Assembly: GCF_024868665.1 (NCBI RefSeq)
Contig: NC_079908.1
Span: 2,230,702 to 2,294,701 of the forward strand
Length of the DNA stretch: 64,000 bases
Source of the DNA: Triplophysa rosa
Lineage: Eukaryota; Chordata; Actinopteri; Cypriniformes; Nemacheilidae
Reading direction: 5' to 3'
Both the position numbers and the translations under genes were made by a program. Every line of letters begins with the position of its first letter. Within the stretch, counting starts at the first letter, position 1. Below the pieces are notes generated by a model that was given only the letters and a program-made list of their open reading frames with translations, did not search any database and was not told the DNA's origin. Shown here one piece after another: positions 1-12,900 of this stretch.

Positions 1-816
1 TTGCTTGGGAACATGATGTTCCGAATATGGTAAGAGGCGTTACATTTCCGTCACACGCTTGCAGTATTCGACCAATCACTACGCACTGGTTAACTGGCCA
101 ATCATAGCACACCTCGCTTTTCAGAGCGATGAGCTTTGTAAAAAATCTGTGCTTTTCAGAGAGGCGGGGCAAAGAGGAGATACAAACATGCACGGTTTGT
201 GGAGAATACAGCGTTTTTGAACCTTAAATCGTGTATACACATTGCATTACATCTAAAAGAAACAATAATAGCCCTGTCACCCCTTCAATCAAGTAATTGT
301 TTTTTTTTATCGAGTAGGTTTTTTGAAAAACGTGTGATTTTTAGTCAAACTTGAATAGTCTGACAGGTGACTATCCTAAAAGACAAAAAATATGTAGTCT
401 GAACTGGGCATAACAGAAGTCAGTAGGCAAGGTGTTTCTAATGACGACAGAAGAGTCAGGACCTCGGTTTAATGTCTCATCCAAAGGACGGTGCTTTTTG
501 ATAGCATAGTGTCCCCGTCATTAGGACCCACACAGACCACAGGGTGAGCACCCCCTGCTGTCCTCACTAACACCTCTTCCAGCAGCAACCTAGTTTTCCC
601 AGCAGGTCTCCCATCCAGGTACTGACCTGTGGGAAACCAGTCTTGGGCAACAGGGTGACATGGCTGCTGACATAAGCTAAGCTAAGTACATAAGCTAAGT
701 ACATGAAATAAGTTGTCAGTTTGCAGCTCTAGTTTGGTAAATGTATTATGCAACTACATTTAGCACAGCAATAAATCTATTTGTTATTAAGGAAGATCAA
801 TAGCTGACAAACTCAC
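1..816. other. part of ik intron 18
   Basis: AT-rich intron sequence without a recognisable gene. The one identifiable block is the 5S-like repeat at 430-672. The last ik exon was searched for on the minus strand and not found. Confidence 0.6.
430..672 (-). repeat. interspersed fish repeat with a 5S rRNA-like segment
   Basis: Contains the phrase (gagtcaggacctcggtttaa...) seen again at about 11575-11607. On the minus strand near 608-630 it has a match to the 5S rRNA box C region (TACCTGGATGGGAGACC). This suggests a 5S-derived SINE-like piece or an element carrying one. The family name is not certain. Confidence 0.5.
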
Positions 817-925
817 TGCACTGATTTTCTTCCACTGTCGGTCTAACTCGGCCTTCTCATTGGTCTCTTTAAAACGACGGGTCTTTCGGCCCTCAGACAT
901 TTTGATGCCGTACTGGAAGGCAGCT
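817..925 (-). CDS. ik: ik exon 18 (last exon in window)
   Basis: Residues 487-523: [20 protein letters not shown] then [16 protein letters not shown]. Acceptor AG at 927-926, donor GTGAGT from 816. It ends on a codon boundary. The family continues for about 20 residues, not found in 1-816. Confidence 0.97.
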
Positions 926-3900
926 CTGCAGACATAATCATCATCATCATAATTATAAAACACAATTTTATATTGACAAATCCTAACAGCAAAGAGGATG
1001 TGTTACTTTGGCAATGCCTCTTTGTTGTTCATGTAGTCACTGTACTCCTCTTGAGTGTCAAAGTCCCAGCGGCCCAGGGGACCTTTCTTATTACCCTACA
1101 AATAGACAGATCGATTAAAAACTAGGACACATTTCTCTGTTGCAACTAACAAAATTAATTCAGAGAAAATTTCACTCACCTGATCCATCTTGCTGTAGTC
1201 CACCTCTTCATCACTGTCCACTGCAAGATCATCCATTCTACAAAAAGAATGAAATAAAAAAAAATCACAGCAAAGTCCAAACACACAAAACTAAAGCAAA
1301 CTTCGACCCTGTTTTAGATTTTGAAGTTTAAAATGACCGACTTTCTCAAGTCCTTAAAACAAATGATTCCTGAATTGGACTTTCAGAAAAGCACAGATTA
1401 ACACGCAAGCATGCAGTTGTAACTCACGTGGCAGGGTAGCATTCAGCATAACTGTTTGACATGCCAAAGAAATCTCCCAAATGCTTCTTCTCTTCACGCC
1501 TGCTTCCAGTGCTTAAAAGTTAAAGAGACAATACAAACTCTTCTTGACAGTCGTGTGTTTTGTGTGACAAACTCTAATGTCCCGCCCAATTCTTGACAAA
1601 TAACTAGAAACTGTAAATTCTACACAGATTAAGAGGAATTACTTTCATTATCAGTAATGCACTGTAACATTTTACATTGGCCAGAAGAGACTCACATTTT
1701 GTTCCCCCATGTTTTGTTTTGCAAAGTCTAGGTCTACTGTAGTCTTGAAAATAATGCAAGACTGGATTATCACAAGAATCAAATTTATATGTACAGTCAA
1801 TTTTACTCCCAGTGGGCATTCCCAGAGGTTTCATTCACTCTAAAAAAATAAATTAAAAAAATGGTGCTATTTAGCACTAAAGGGGGTTCTTGGCTCGTAA
1901 TCATAGGGGAACCACTTTTAGTGCTATATAGAACCATATTTTGGTGCTTCAGTGGTTCTTTGGGATGACTGAGGTGCTATATAGAACCGCTGAAGAACCA
2001 TACAGGGGCTTAACAGGTTCTTTATACAGAAACAGTGCTATATAGCACCTCAGTCACCCCAAAGAACCTCTGAAGAACCACTGAAGTACTATATAGCACT
2101 AAAAGTGGTTCCTCTACGATTCATCAGGACGTGATCGTGAATGGACCAAACGTGATTGTGAGTGGCTGGAGATAACGTTACTACCCCTGCGCTGAACGCG
2201 ATCACGAAGGGACGCGTGCACCACAGCCCATTCATTGCACTACAGTGACGGTAATAACAGATTATGGCAGATTTTTTTAAGAGCCTGTCCAATAAAAAGG
2301 TCTAGCACGACCTCTGGGCCCTCCTGTATGTTGCATAGTGACATGGGGACACAGGTAAAGGATATATTTCCTGTCCCTGCCACTGAGCAGCTTCTGCAAA
2401 CTTCTCATTGATTAGCTTGATCTGATCCTTCACAGAGCCTGGACCTGTGAACATGACAAACACAGCCCTTAACTCAACAAAACTTAGACAAGAGTACAAT
2501 TAGTATGAAGATAAAAACATTTATCATACCTTTATCAATGTCGATGGCCTAAAGCAAGAAAGATTTTTTGACAATTTAGACCAAATGTTAGAGCCAAATT
2601 TATATGTTTGATTAAATGAGAATGATTTTCTTGAAAGATGGAGAGTCTGACCTCCTCATCAGTCTGAGGCTTTTCAAAGTAACTGTGCCGTCTTTTCTCT
2701 TCATCCCGATCCCTTTCTCTCTCCCGCTCACGATCTCTTTCTCTCTCCCTGTCTTTCTCACGGTGGCGCTCTTTCTCTTTGCCTCTGCTGCTTTTGGAGG
2801 TGGAGGGAATGTAATCTCCGATATCATCAAAGATGCTGCAGACAAACATTCGGGTCACATTGCAAAATTTGAGCTGTTAAACGGAAAAAATTCGGACTGC
2901 GTGTAAACTCACGTCACGTCAGCCTCTGGAGCTTTTTTCTCATCCAAACGCCCTGCACACACAACACACTCCAGGTCAACTTTAACACCATAGGAACAGG
3001 AAACGACCTCACTCTTTTGACAAAGAAACAAGAAAGCTACCTTTGTCTTTCTTCTTGAGTTTCTTGTTACGTGTACCCTGCCTCAGGTACGACAGGATCT
3101 GTGTTAGTTTGCTGATGACAATGTCATTGGTGGTGAGAGTTGTCTGAGCCTAGGAACAAACAAAGTAGAGTTCAACACAAATTACTGAGGAGAAGGGTTA
3201 TCTAAACAATAACTCGAGTCTGGAGAAAACCTGAAAGGTTTACTACATTATATCCCAGTGGTCAACAATCTATTTAAGCTCAGGATCAGCCTATCTGAAC
3301 GATATTGATATACAATATACAAGAACTACCTATATTTAAGGGTTGAAAACAAAACGCAGGCCAGATTGTCGTTTAAATTTTTATTCCAGCTTTTTACAAA
3401 GGCTGATTGTTTTTCAATTACATGAAAAGCTTTGGCAAGCAGGAAAACTCATTTGCAGTGAGCAGATCATATGAAGTGCTATTGCGAACTGTTATGGTTA
3501 TCCACTGAAGCTTCTGAAGTTACTACATTTGCCATTCACACTACATACTATATGAGATTTACCCATTTGTGATTAGAAAGCGTTACATACACTTGTGCCA
3601 TCAGAAGTGCTTTCCAGCACTGAGAGTAGAGGTGCTAGTGTCACGGTTCGGTTACGATCATCATGTCATCGATTCGGTTCAATTCGATATTACGATGCAT
3701 TGACGATGCACTGCATCCTCAAATTTAAATTTTACTAGTTCCCAATAACCAGAGGTGGACAGTAACTAAGTAAATTTACCTGAGTACTGTACTTAAGTAC
3801 ACTTTTTGAGTATCTGTACTTTACTTGAGTATTATTTTTTCTGAGTACTTGTACTTTAACTTCACTACATTTGAAAGACAAATATCATACTTTTTACTCC

Positions 3901-6900
3901 ACTACATTTATAAAAAGGTCCAAAAGTAGAAAATGGTTTCTATGCAGCGGGTTTTCCTGTGTGCTCAATTTATCTGGCTTGCGATCTGCCAGGACCTTTC
4001 ACTGTTGCCAAGTATTTCAGTTTTTCTAAGCTCGCGGTTTTCCGGCTAGCTTTGAATGGCCATTTGGCGGATTTTTTAACGGAAATCTGGCAACTCTGGG
4101 ATCTTCCCCGCTAAACTAATGTAAACGTAGGCGCTGCTACATCGTTGATAGCGCTCTAAATAGGCAAATAGAACATTAAAAGACGAAAAAGGCAGATGTT
4201 AAAGTGTGGTGTAATCATCTGTGAGTTACGATCAGTCAAAGATCGTTGAAACATTGTCATGAAAATGATCGGCATAACGGCTAAACGGTACATAAGCATC
4301 ACATACACCTTGAGCTACACGTGCGTGTTAACTTCTGATCTGCTGCTATATCATTTAAAGCGATTTGGAAAATGAATGATGTTTTTACTGAAGTAACTAT
4401 AGTTGAAGTATTCCTGTTGAAATAAAAACAATAGAACCCTGCCCAAAATACAACATAAAATGTAATGGATTTAATGGTTATAATGGGACTTGTACTATGG
4501 ATACTTGCACCCTGCTGAAAAATCAATAGAAACTATTAAAGAAGTTATAATGGTTTTATTGGTTTTAAAGGGATTTGTATTGGTTTAAATGGAAACTGTA
4601 ATGGTTCTACTGGTATGTGATGGATTCTATTGATGGAATGGTAAATCCTATTGGAATAAAACCCAAAACACACTACAAAGAGGAATTTAATTTAAAAATC
4701 TCATTCTAATTAAAAAATTCATAGTTTTTTTTTCAGCAGGGATGGTATTTGCATTAAAAACCACAGTATCCACAAATTTACCATTTTCTAAATATAGGAA
4801 CCATACTCCAATTAATAATCTTTAGTAAAACCACAGCAACTAAACATACCATAGTTTTATTATATTCATTATTATTCTAGCTATAGTTTATGTTTATAGT
4901 TAAATTATGGTAATAAGTCCAACAAACACATGGCTTCTACACTTTACTATTTACAAGAACCTTACTACTTATGGTAAATAGCTGCTAAAACTGGTAAAGG
5001 GAATATACAAAATAAAAGAACACTGCTCATAAATACATATAGGCCTAGGGGGCTAATGAGGATAATTAGGCTAAATGATCATAAAGGATTATATCTAAAC
5101 TAAACATATACTGTATGTGGTAAACATATAAAGCTCTTAAAGGAGTTGCTCACTGCAAAATTTGCCCCCATTGACTTTCCATAGTAGGAATAAAAACGAC
5201 TATGGAAAGTCAATGGGGGCAAATTTTGAAGTGAACTACTCCTTTAATACAACTGATTCTGTGAGCTACTCAGTGTATTCAGTAGGTTGCTTCAGAGGCA
5301 TAAGGTATACGACAATAAAACAATGCACAACTGACATAAAGGAAATGTACTTTTAATACTTGAGTACTTTTAAAAGCACGTACTTCTGTACTTTTACTTA
5401 AGTAAGAATCTGTCTTTACAACTTTTACTTGTAGTGGAGTAATATTTGACCAGTAGTATCTGTACTTTCACTCAAGTAAGGAAGTTGTGTACTTCGTCCA
5501 CCTCTGCCAATAACATATATACAATTTTGTCAATAAATACAAGCAGTCAGATATATGAACTGAACCTTTAATTTTACCTGCTCTTCTTTGATGTATCAAA
5601 CATCAAACATTATGTCACAAGCACTACATCTTTATCCGATAGCTGCCATTTCTTCACAGCATGAGACAGTAGCTTTGCCAGATGAGCACCCATGTGAGAC
5701 TCATAAACCGCTCTCGTTTGCAGCAAACTACATTCACACTGCCACCAAAATCCGATTTTTTTGCTCATATGCAACCCAGATCTGTTTACTGCATGACAGT
5801 GTGAACAGGACAAACCACATGGAATCCAATCTTTTTTAATCTGATCTGAGCCATTTCCATATGTGGTCCTAAATCAGATTCAGGTCTGATGTTTCGCAAT
5901 GCGACCTCAGTCTGAACAGTCATATTGAAATTCATGCTACTTTTGCATCCTTGTAGATCGTCTTGCGTTATAATTCTGCGCTAATTTAAAGCTTCACGCA
6001 CTATTCTGTTGACGGAAGTGAACTTTACAGCTCGGTTGCCAAACATTAAGCATCAGATTATAAACATAAGCCGTTGCACTGTCTACCGCACGTGAGCCGC
6101 ACGATACGATATAACAAATGACTATAGAATCCGTTATAATAAGAAATTTTGCCACTGGATACGGCGCGATGCAATACAACAAATGCATTAATGGTGTTTA
6201 TTGTCTTTTATCGCTTTGCATCCACCACTCACGTGCGTGTTAACACGGTGGTAAAACATAAGCTATAGGTGTGTTCTACTCCATGCTGGGACGTGCAAAC
6301 CGGCATGCGCACAGCCCGAGAGCAGACTGCTCTGGGAATGCTCTAAAATCGCGCCGTGAGATCAATCTGCTCTGCACCGCATAAAGTCAAACACACCCGC
6401 TGACTAGACCCTTGCTTAATTCTGTAGGAAAGCGTGCTGTTGTTTTGTGCATATGGTTCAGTTTATAAGCATCACAAGTTCACACTGGAATCTGATATTG
6501 GCCACATTTTAAAAATAGTGTGAACAGCCGAACAAAAAGTCAGAAAAAATCTGAATTGAGCATTAAGGCTTGCAGTGTGAACGTAGTAATCTCCCAGTCC
6601 TCGCTAATGTAATGTGCGACCTGTCGCGACCGAAGTCCAGGAATCGCATGTTATTGCAACTGAGCACAGACAGCAGTGGCACTGACAGGCGTTAACAGCT
6701 CAGGGTGAAGCCGGGCCGGGGGTACAGCGCCGAGGTACAGGTCCTGAGGGCCGGCCGGGGTCTCCCCCTGGCCTGCCTTATACGCTACCGCACGCAGGTC
6801 TGGCAGACAGTCAATTGAGAGTCCGGGTTGGGGGCCCGGGGGCCGTGGTCCCCGCCGCCGCTGTGGATCCGGGCGCGCGCCCGGCAACCGACAATGATCC

Positions 6901-9900
6901 TTCAGCATATTTCATTTGTGCGTGACAAGATTTACACACAGCATGTGTCCAGTCCAGGTCGTGCTTACCGGGTTTTTCATAAAAGTAGTTGGAGCATTTT
7001 TAATTACTGGCGTCTCGCCTACCTCCGCCATTGTATGCTAAAGCAGTAAAAGCACATATGCGACATGACGTCAGAAAAACTTAAGTACGTAACCGGTAAT
7101 GGTCTGTTACTGAACCGATACCGAATCGTCCTCATTTGCATCGCGATGCATCGTAAAAATGATTAATTTCGACACACCTAGCTGAGAGTGGCGTTCATTC
7201 ATACATAAAGCTCTTTAATCAACAACGTTGTAACGCATGTTTGTCACAGACATTCTAATAGTAACATAACTACCAAACGTACCCCCGGAGCAGTGGGCAG
7301 CTATCACTGCAGCGCCCGGGGAAGTAGGGGTAAGGTGCTCTTGCTCAAGGGCACCTCAGTCGTTACCCGCCGGCCCTGAGGATCGAACCGGCAACCTTCT
7401 GGTCACGAGTCTGACTCTCTAACCATTAGGCCACGACTGCCCATTTCTAATATATCCACATAGAATTTACCGTGATTTAATTAATTATCATTTTATCGCC
7501 CAACCTTTTAATGGCCCAATTAACATATTAATGAGAAAAAAACAATCCCGTGTTGTGTGTCTCTACCTCCATGGTGGGGCAGTCAGCTTTGCTGCGAATA
7601 AGGGTGCACGGGATGTCAGTGTCCGCATACTCATCTTCCAGATCCACCACATATGCCATTCTACCTGGCAGGAAGAGCTCATTACGCTCCATCTGACGAC
7701 CTTTGAACAGGATGCGGTAGATGTTCCGTCCTAAAGAAAAGAAAAACATATTTTTTGCCACAATCAGATCAGCGCACAAATCTGGTTCGGTGAACTGGAT
7801 CAAAAGGTAATGATCTTAAGGGTAGTACACCGAACATTGAAAAAAACATTCTGTCATTAATTACTCACCCTCAAATCATACCACAACAGTTATCTTCGGA
7901 ACACAAATTGACCCTTCGCAAGCATTTTGATTGACATGCAATCTGATGATAACGCTGATATTATGTCCCCCCGTGACTAACCGCTATTTTGTTCGACAAA
8001 CAAACCAGTCTGATAAACCTGGCGTAGTAGAGCTTTGGTGATTAATATGAAAAAATATATTTTTAATTATTGTAATAGTAAACAAAGAGATATATGTACT
8101 AGGGCTGTGCAAAAATATCGATACATGTAACTATCGCAATATTTGTTTTTTCAATAGTGTTTCGATAGTGATACCTCTACTATCGATATTTTTTTTTAAA
8201 TCATGTCATATACATACGGCCAAAAGTAAGCGGAAGCGAGCATGGCGAAAAATATAAGAACGCTTGGAGCTCTCAGAGCTGATGTGTGGGTGTGCTTTGG
8301 TTTTCAAAATAAGTCATGGAGTAATGAGTTATATAAAATAATGCTGTTTGTAGGCTTCTCAAGTCATGACACAAGTCACTTGGCTACTGCAGTGCATTAG
8401 ACAAAAAGTTTATTAAGAAAAGTAACAATGACATTTATTGTGCTTTCACGGATGTGACACCAGCACGTTTACAGCACGGATGAAGCAGGGGTTTTATACT
8501 GCCCATGTTCAGTGTTTTAACTGTAATGCACCACAACAGCCAAGTGACTTGCGTGAGCCACCTTATTCCCCTGTGCTACCCACTTGAGGGGCGCAATCCA
8601 CAGTTTGAGAACCCAAACCTCTGATCTAAAGGTCCATGCATCGCACATCATGGCCACTCTGCAGAGGTAAGGGATGTTTTTACACTTATCCTTACAGAAA
8701 ACCCCCGGTGGTGCACAGCATGTTGTATTTCTAGCTCTACTTTTTACATTTTCTATTTGAAGTATTGCAATATATCGCAAATGTGTATCGTATCGAAATA
8801 CATAGCAATATATTGTATCGTGACCCATCTATCGTGATATGTATCGTATCGGGAGGCACTTGCCAATACACAGCCCTAATATGTTCCCTTCTTTAATGGA
8901 CGTTCATACTATAACTATAAACAATAACTTTTAAAAATCATTCTAAATGAAGGAGAATAGCAGAGTTCACATCACAACTATACCAATACATATAGGCTAT
9001 GAGAACGAAACTGTTGGAATCATTCATTTACAAATTACTGACAGAAGCGTTCGGGAAGTGGTGTTTTAAGGCTGATATAATACTTATTGATATATTACTT
9101 ACATATTACATGTATGAGAGCAAGCTGGCAAGATATGCTTTGCGTCCCTGTGATGTGATGAGCGCACCTTCAGCCTTCAGAGAGCAGCAATTGCAGTGAC
9201 ATTTTAAAGGAAAGACGTTTTCAGCAATGAAATCGTAAAGCAACGGCTGTACTGTTTGTTGTAGTTATAAAATAAAGATTAAGACACTGATGAACTGTTA
9301 TTCTTTTCTGTACTGAACTAATATTTAAAAGTTTATTTTCATTTTCACAAAGAAGGATCACGGCCAACCAAAACTCTGCCCAAAGTTACTCTATCTCTAA
9401 AATTGTCATTACTACAAATTTTGGAGTAAATATAAACACTTAATACACCACATTTAGGTTAGCTATACATACATTTGTGTGAAAGTAAAGTTAGCCTACT
9501 ACATCATGCGAGTTTAGAATTAACGTAACATTATCATCTGCTGGTGTGGACGCAAATATTTTTTATAAATAAAATAAATAAAAACGTTTTATTTAAAACT
9601 ATTTGCAGCCTTTTTGCCAAATACCATAACCTATAATGCCTTATGAGTTCGGAGAAGATCTGACAAGGATCAGAGATCCTTTACACAGAATGATTCGAGA
9701 CCCTTCAGATTTCCTGCTCCATGTTGGTAACTATGAAAACAAAATTTTCTGTTATTATGTTGATGTTCGATATCAGTGGTAAAAAATTTACTTGATAATT
9801 TGGTTATACATGCCGTTGTTTCTGTACATTACACCACAAAGCCATTATAATGGCATTATAATGACATCTATGGGGAGGATAAAAGTATGTATACGTGTTA

Positions 9901-12900
9901 TTTTAATCAAATAACAGTTCAGTTTTACAATTACGAGCCATGAAGCATTAATATTTTACATTGGCGTTTTAAATCATTTAGCGTTCTTATGATTATAATT
10001 ACAAAACTAACTCTACGAAAGAGTGTAAGATAATAATCAGTCACACAAACTATCCCAAACTCGGGGTACAATTTACCAAATCACCAAATCAATTATTGAA
10101 AAGGGGGTTTTCACGTTAAAAAAAGAAAGCCTCATAGGTTGCAGTGCAGGGGGACGGGACTACACTGTCTGTTTTTTTCGCTGAATATAAAACTTCAGAT
10201 CAGGGTTGTTTAACTTATTAGAGATTCAGGACACCACATAGCAACTTTTCGACACTGCACCAAGCAAAAATCTATGATAACAGGGCTCCAGACAAAAAAA
10301 TCAGTTAAAGAGCCATTGGCTCCTACACTGTAAAAAGTGAACATGGGTGTTTGTTGGAAAGCAAAAGCTACTTGAGTCTATTTTACTTAGTCTTTTACCT
10401 TCCGAAATGTAACTCAGAATTGTACACTTTTTCAACTTAACCGCACAGAAAATCTGACTTTTTCAATGTTTAAGTGCTATAATAGGGTGTCTGGTGCATC
10501 TACAAACTCAGAAAACGTGAAAAATGACAATCCAGTAACTTTGTTTAAGTGAGCCTATCTCTGCAAGCCTGTGAGAAAACGAGCCGTTCAGATTTCGCTC
10601 GCTTTCTGACGTAGGTAGTCGTTCTTATTATAATATTACCGCCCCTTTTTCTGAACGTGTCCACCCATGGCGATGCCGCCATTTTTGTTTTCGCAAGCGA
10701 CATATGTGAATTAGTTCTAACTTTATGGAGATGCAGATTTCATTTTCCAACAGGACTTGGCACCTGCACACAGTGCCAAAGCTACCAGTACCTGGTTTAA
10801 GGACCATGGTATCCCTGTTCTTAATTGGCCAGCAAACTCGCCTGACCTTAACCCCATAGAAAATCTATGGGGTATTGTGAAGAGGAAGATGCAATATGCC
10901 AGACCCAACAATGCAGAAGAGCTGAAGGCCACTATCAGAGCAACCTGGCCTCTCATAACACCTGAGCAGTGCCACAGACTGATCGACTCCATGCCACGCC
11001 GCATTGCTGCAGTAATTCAGGCAAAAGGAGCCCCAACTAAGTATTGAGTGCTGTACATGCTCATACTTTTCATGTTCATACTTTTCAGTTGGCCAAGATT
11101 TCTAAAAATCCTTTCTTTGTATTGGTCTTCAGTAATATTCTAATTTTCTGAGATACTGAATTTGGGATTTTCATTAGTTGTCAGTTATAATCATCAAATT
11201 AAAAGAAATAAACATTTGAAATATATCAGTCTGTGTGTAATGAATGAATATAATATACAAGTTTCACTTTTTGAATGGAATTAGTGAAATAAATCAACTT
11301 TTTGATGATATTCTAATTATATGACCAGCACCTGTATATATAGCGCTTTTCTGGGTACTCAAAGTGCTTTACATCGAAGGGGGGAATCTCCTCAACCACC
11401 ACCAATGTGCAGCATCCACCTGGATGATGCGACGGCAGCCATATTGCGCCAGAACACCCACTACACAAAAGCTTATTGGTGGAGAGGAGACAGAGTTACG
11501 AAGCCAATTAGTACATATGGGGATGAATAGGAGGTCATGATGTATGGGAAAATTTGGATTTTTAATGACCACAGAGTCAGGACCTCAGTTTAACATCTCA
11601 TCCGAAGGTATGGAAAGACGGGACATTCTCCACTGAAGCTCTGAGTGCTTGACCAATCACAATGGACTGTGAAGACTAAACTCACGGGTGACCAATCACA
11701 ACAGATTAGTTCCGCTTGACCATTCAGAGTGTGTTTTGTAAGGAGGACCTTTATAGAAACCGGAAAAAATCTTGTCGTTTTGTGAGAAGAGAAGAGCAGA
11801 GCGGTGAAGAATTAAGGTAAAATATGTAAAAAAACTAAGAGTGAACCACTGTTACAGTGCACCACAAAAACACAATTAAGATATCGAAATACCGTGAAAT
11901 ATGGATCACTTTAACAGCAGAGAAACGCAGTTCAGTACAGACGTATTTATTTATTATTTATGGTGGATAGATGCTGATAATCCAACAATATTATAGAGCA
12001 GTGGTTCCCAAAGTGGGTGCCGCAACAACTGGCTAGCGGTGCCGCTGATTCTCAGCTTTTTTCTAGTAACAAATAAAGTTACTAGTTACTAAGTAACTAG
12101 TTACTGTAATTTAATTACTTTCCCCTTGAAAAAGTAAAGTAAGGGATTACTCTTATTTTTTCTGTAATTTAATTACAGTTACTTCTGATGTAATTAAACT
12201 AAATACTTTGTGTAATATGTGTGTGTGCAGAAGAGGAATTTACATCAAAATTCCAAGTCTAACTTTAAAATTCGTGCTTTAATGTATAATTCTCACATTT
12301 GTAATTAATAATAATACTTTATGAAGTTTAATATTATTTATTTGAATGAATTAAAAGAGCCGTTTCATGTCTATCCTTGAATCACTTAACTCATCAATGT
12401 TGATGTAGGATATAGAAAGTAATTAATAATAAGTAACTAAATACTTTTTGAAGAGAGTAACTTGTACAGTAACCTAATTACATTATCGAATGTGTAATTA
12501 GTAACTAGTAATTAATTACTTTTTCAGAGTAACTTACCCAACACTGGACACGCGTCCCAGCTATCTCAGGTTGGTTTCACGATTGCCTTGTCCGAACCCT
12601 AGTTTGATTTCTCCTACTGCCCCCATTGGACTGCATTCATATTATTATTTTTGGGTTCGAACCAGGGGTCGTTTGCGTCATCAAGCCTGCAGCTGTTTAC
12701 CCTGTCGCTTGTAACAACGACACAGGAGAAGGCGGCAAAATGCATTACAGTGCTCGCTTCACTTTTATACATATGTTTTGTTTCCAAAGCTTCAGTACAT
12801 AATGGTACTTTCGTCTATGAATGTACTGCAAATGCTCTTAAGAACGCTGAAGGTGCACAGAAATGAGACGTACAGCTCTCTGCCTGGAGCGCGTCAGTCA

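Larger units (their letters stand above)
3628..7181. mobile_element. hAT-type element, outer member of a nest
   Basis: Flanked by a perfect 8-bp target duplication CTGAGAGT (3620-3627 and 7182-7189). The left end (GTGTCACGGTTCGG) and the right end (ATTTCGACACACCTA) are those of a fish family with GATGCATCG-rich subterminal repeats. It contains a second hAT element (3750-5506), other repeats with a TCACACTG motif (about 5722-6600) and a GC-rich patch (6651-6908). No transposase is recognisable. Lies in ik intron 9. Confidence 0.75.

Noticed and set aside
600..640. 5S rRNA gene
   Set aside because: Only the box C-like portion matches; the rest of 5S is absent. It is a repeat-derived fragment.
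2612..2906. ORFs on both strands across the R/E/D-rich region
   Set aside because: Shadows of ik exon 12: purine-rich low-complexity sequence keeps other frames open. Only the frame joined to exons 11 and 13 matches the family.
6651..6908. 85-codon minus-strand ORF in the GC-rich patch as a gene
   Set aside because: Few stops are expected in such GC-rich DNA and no domain or splice context is visible. Kept as a composition anomaly only.
7380..7442. Functional tRNA gene on the minus strand
   Set aside because: A and B boxes are present, but the acceptor stem and cloverleaf are not, and the sequence continues into a SINE body.
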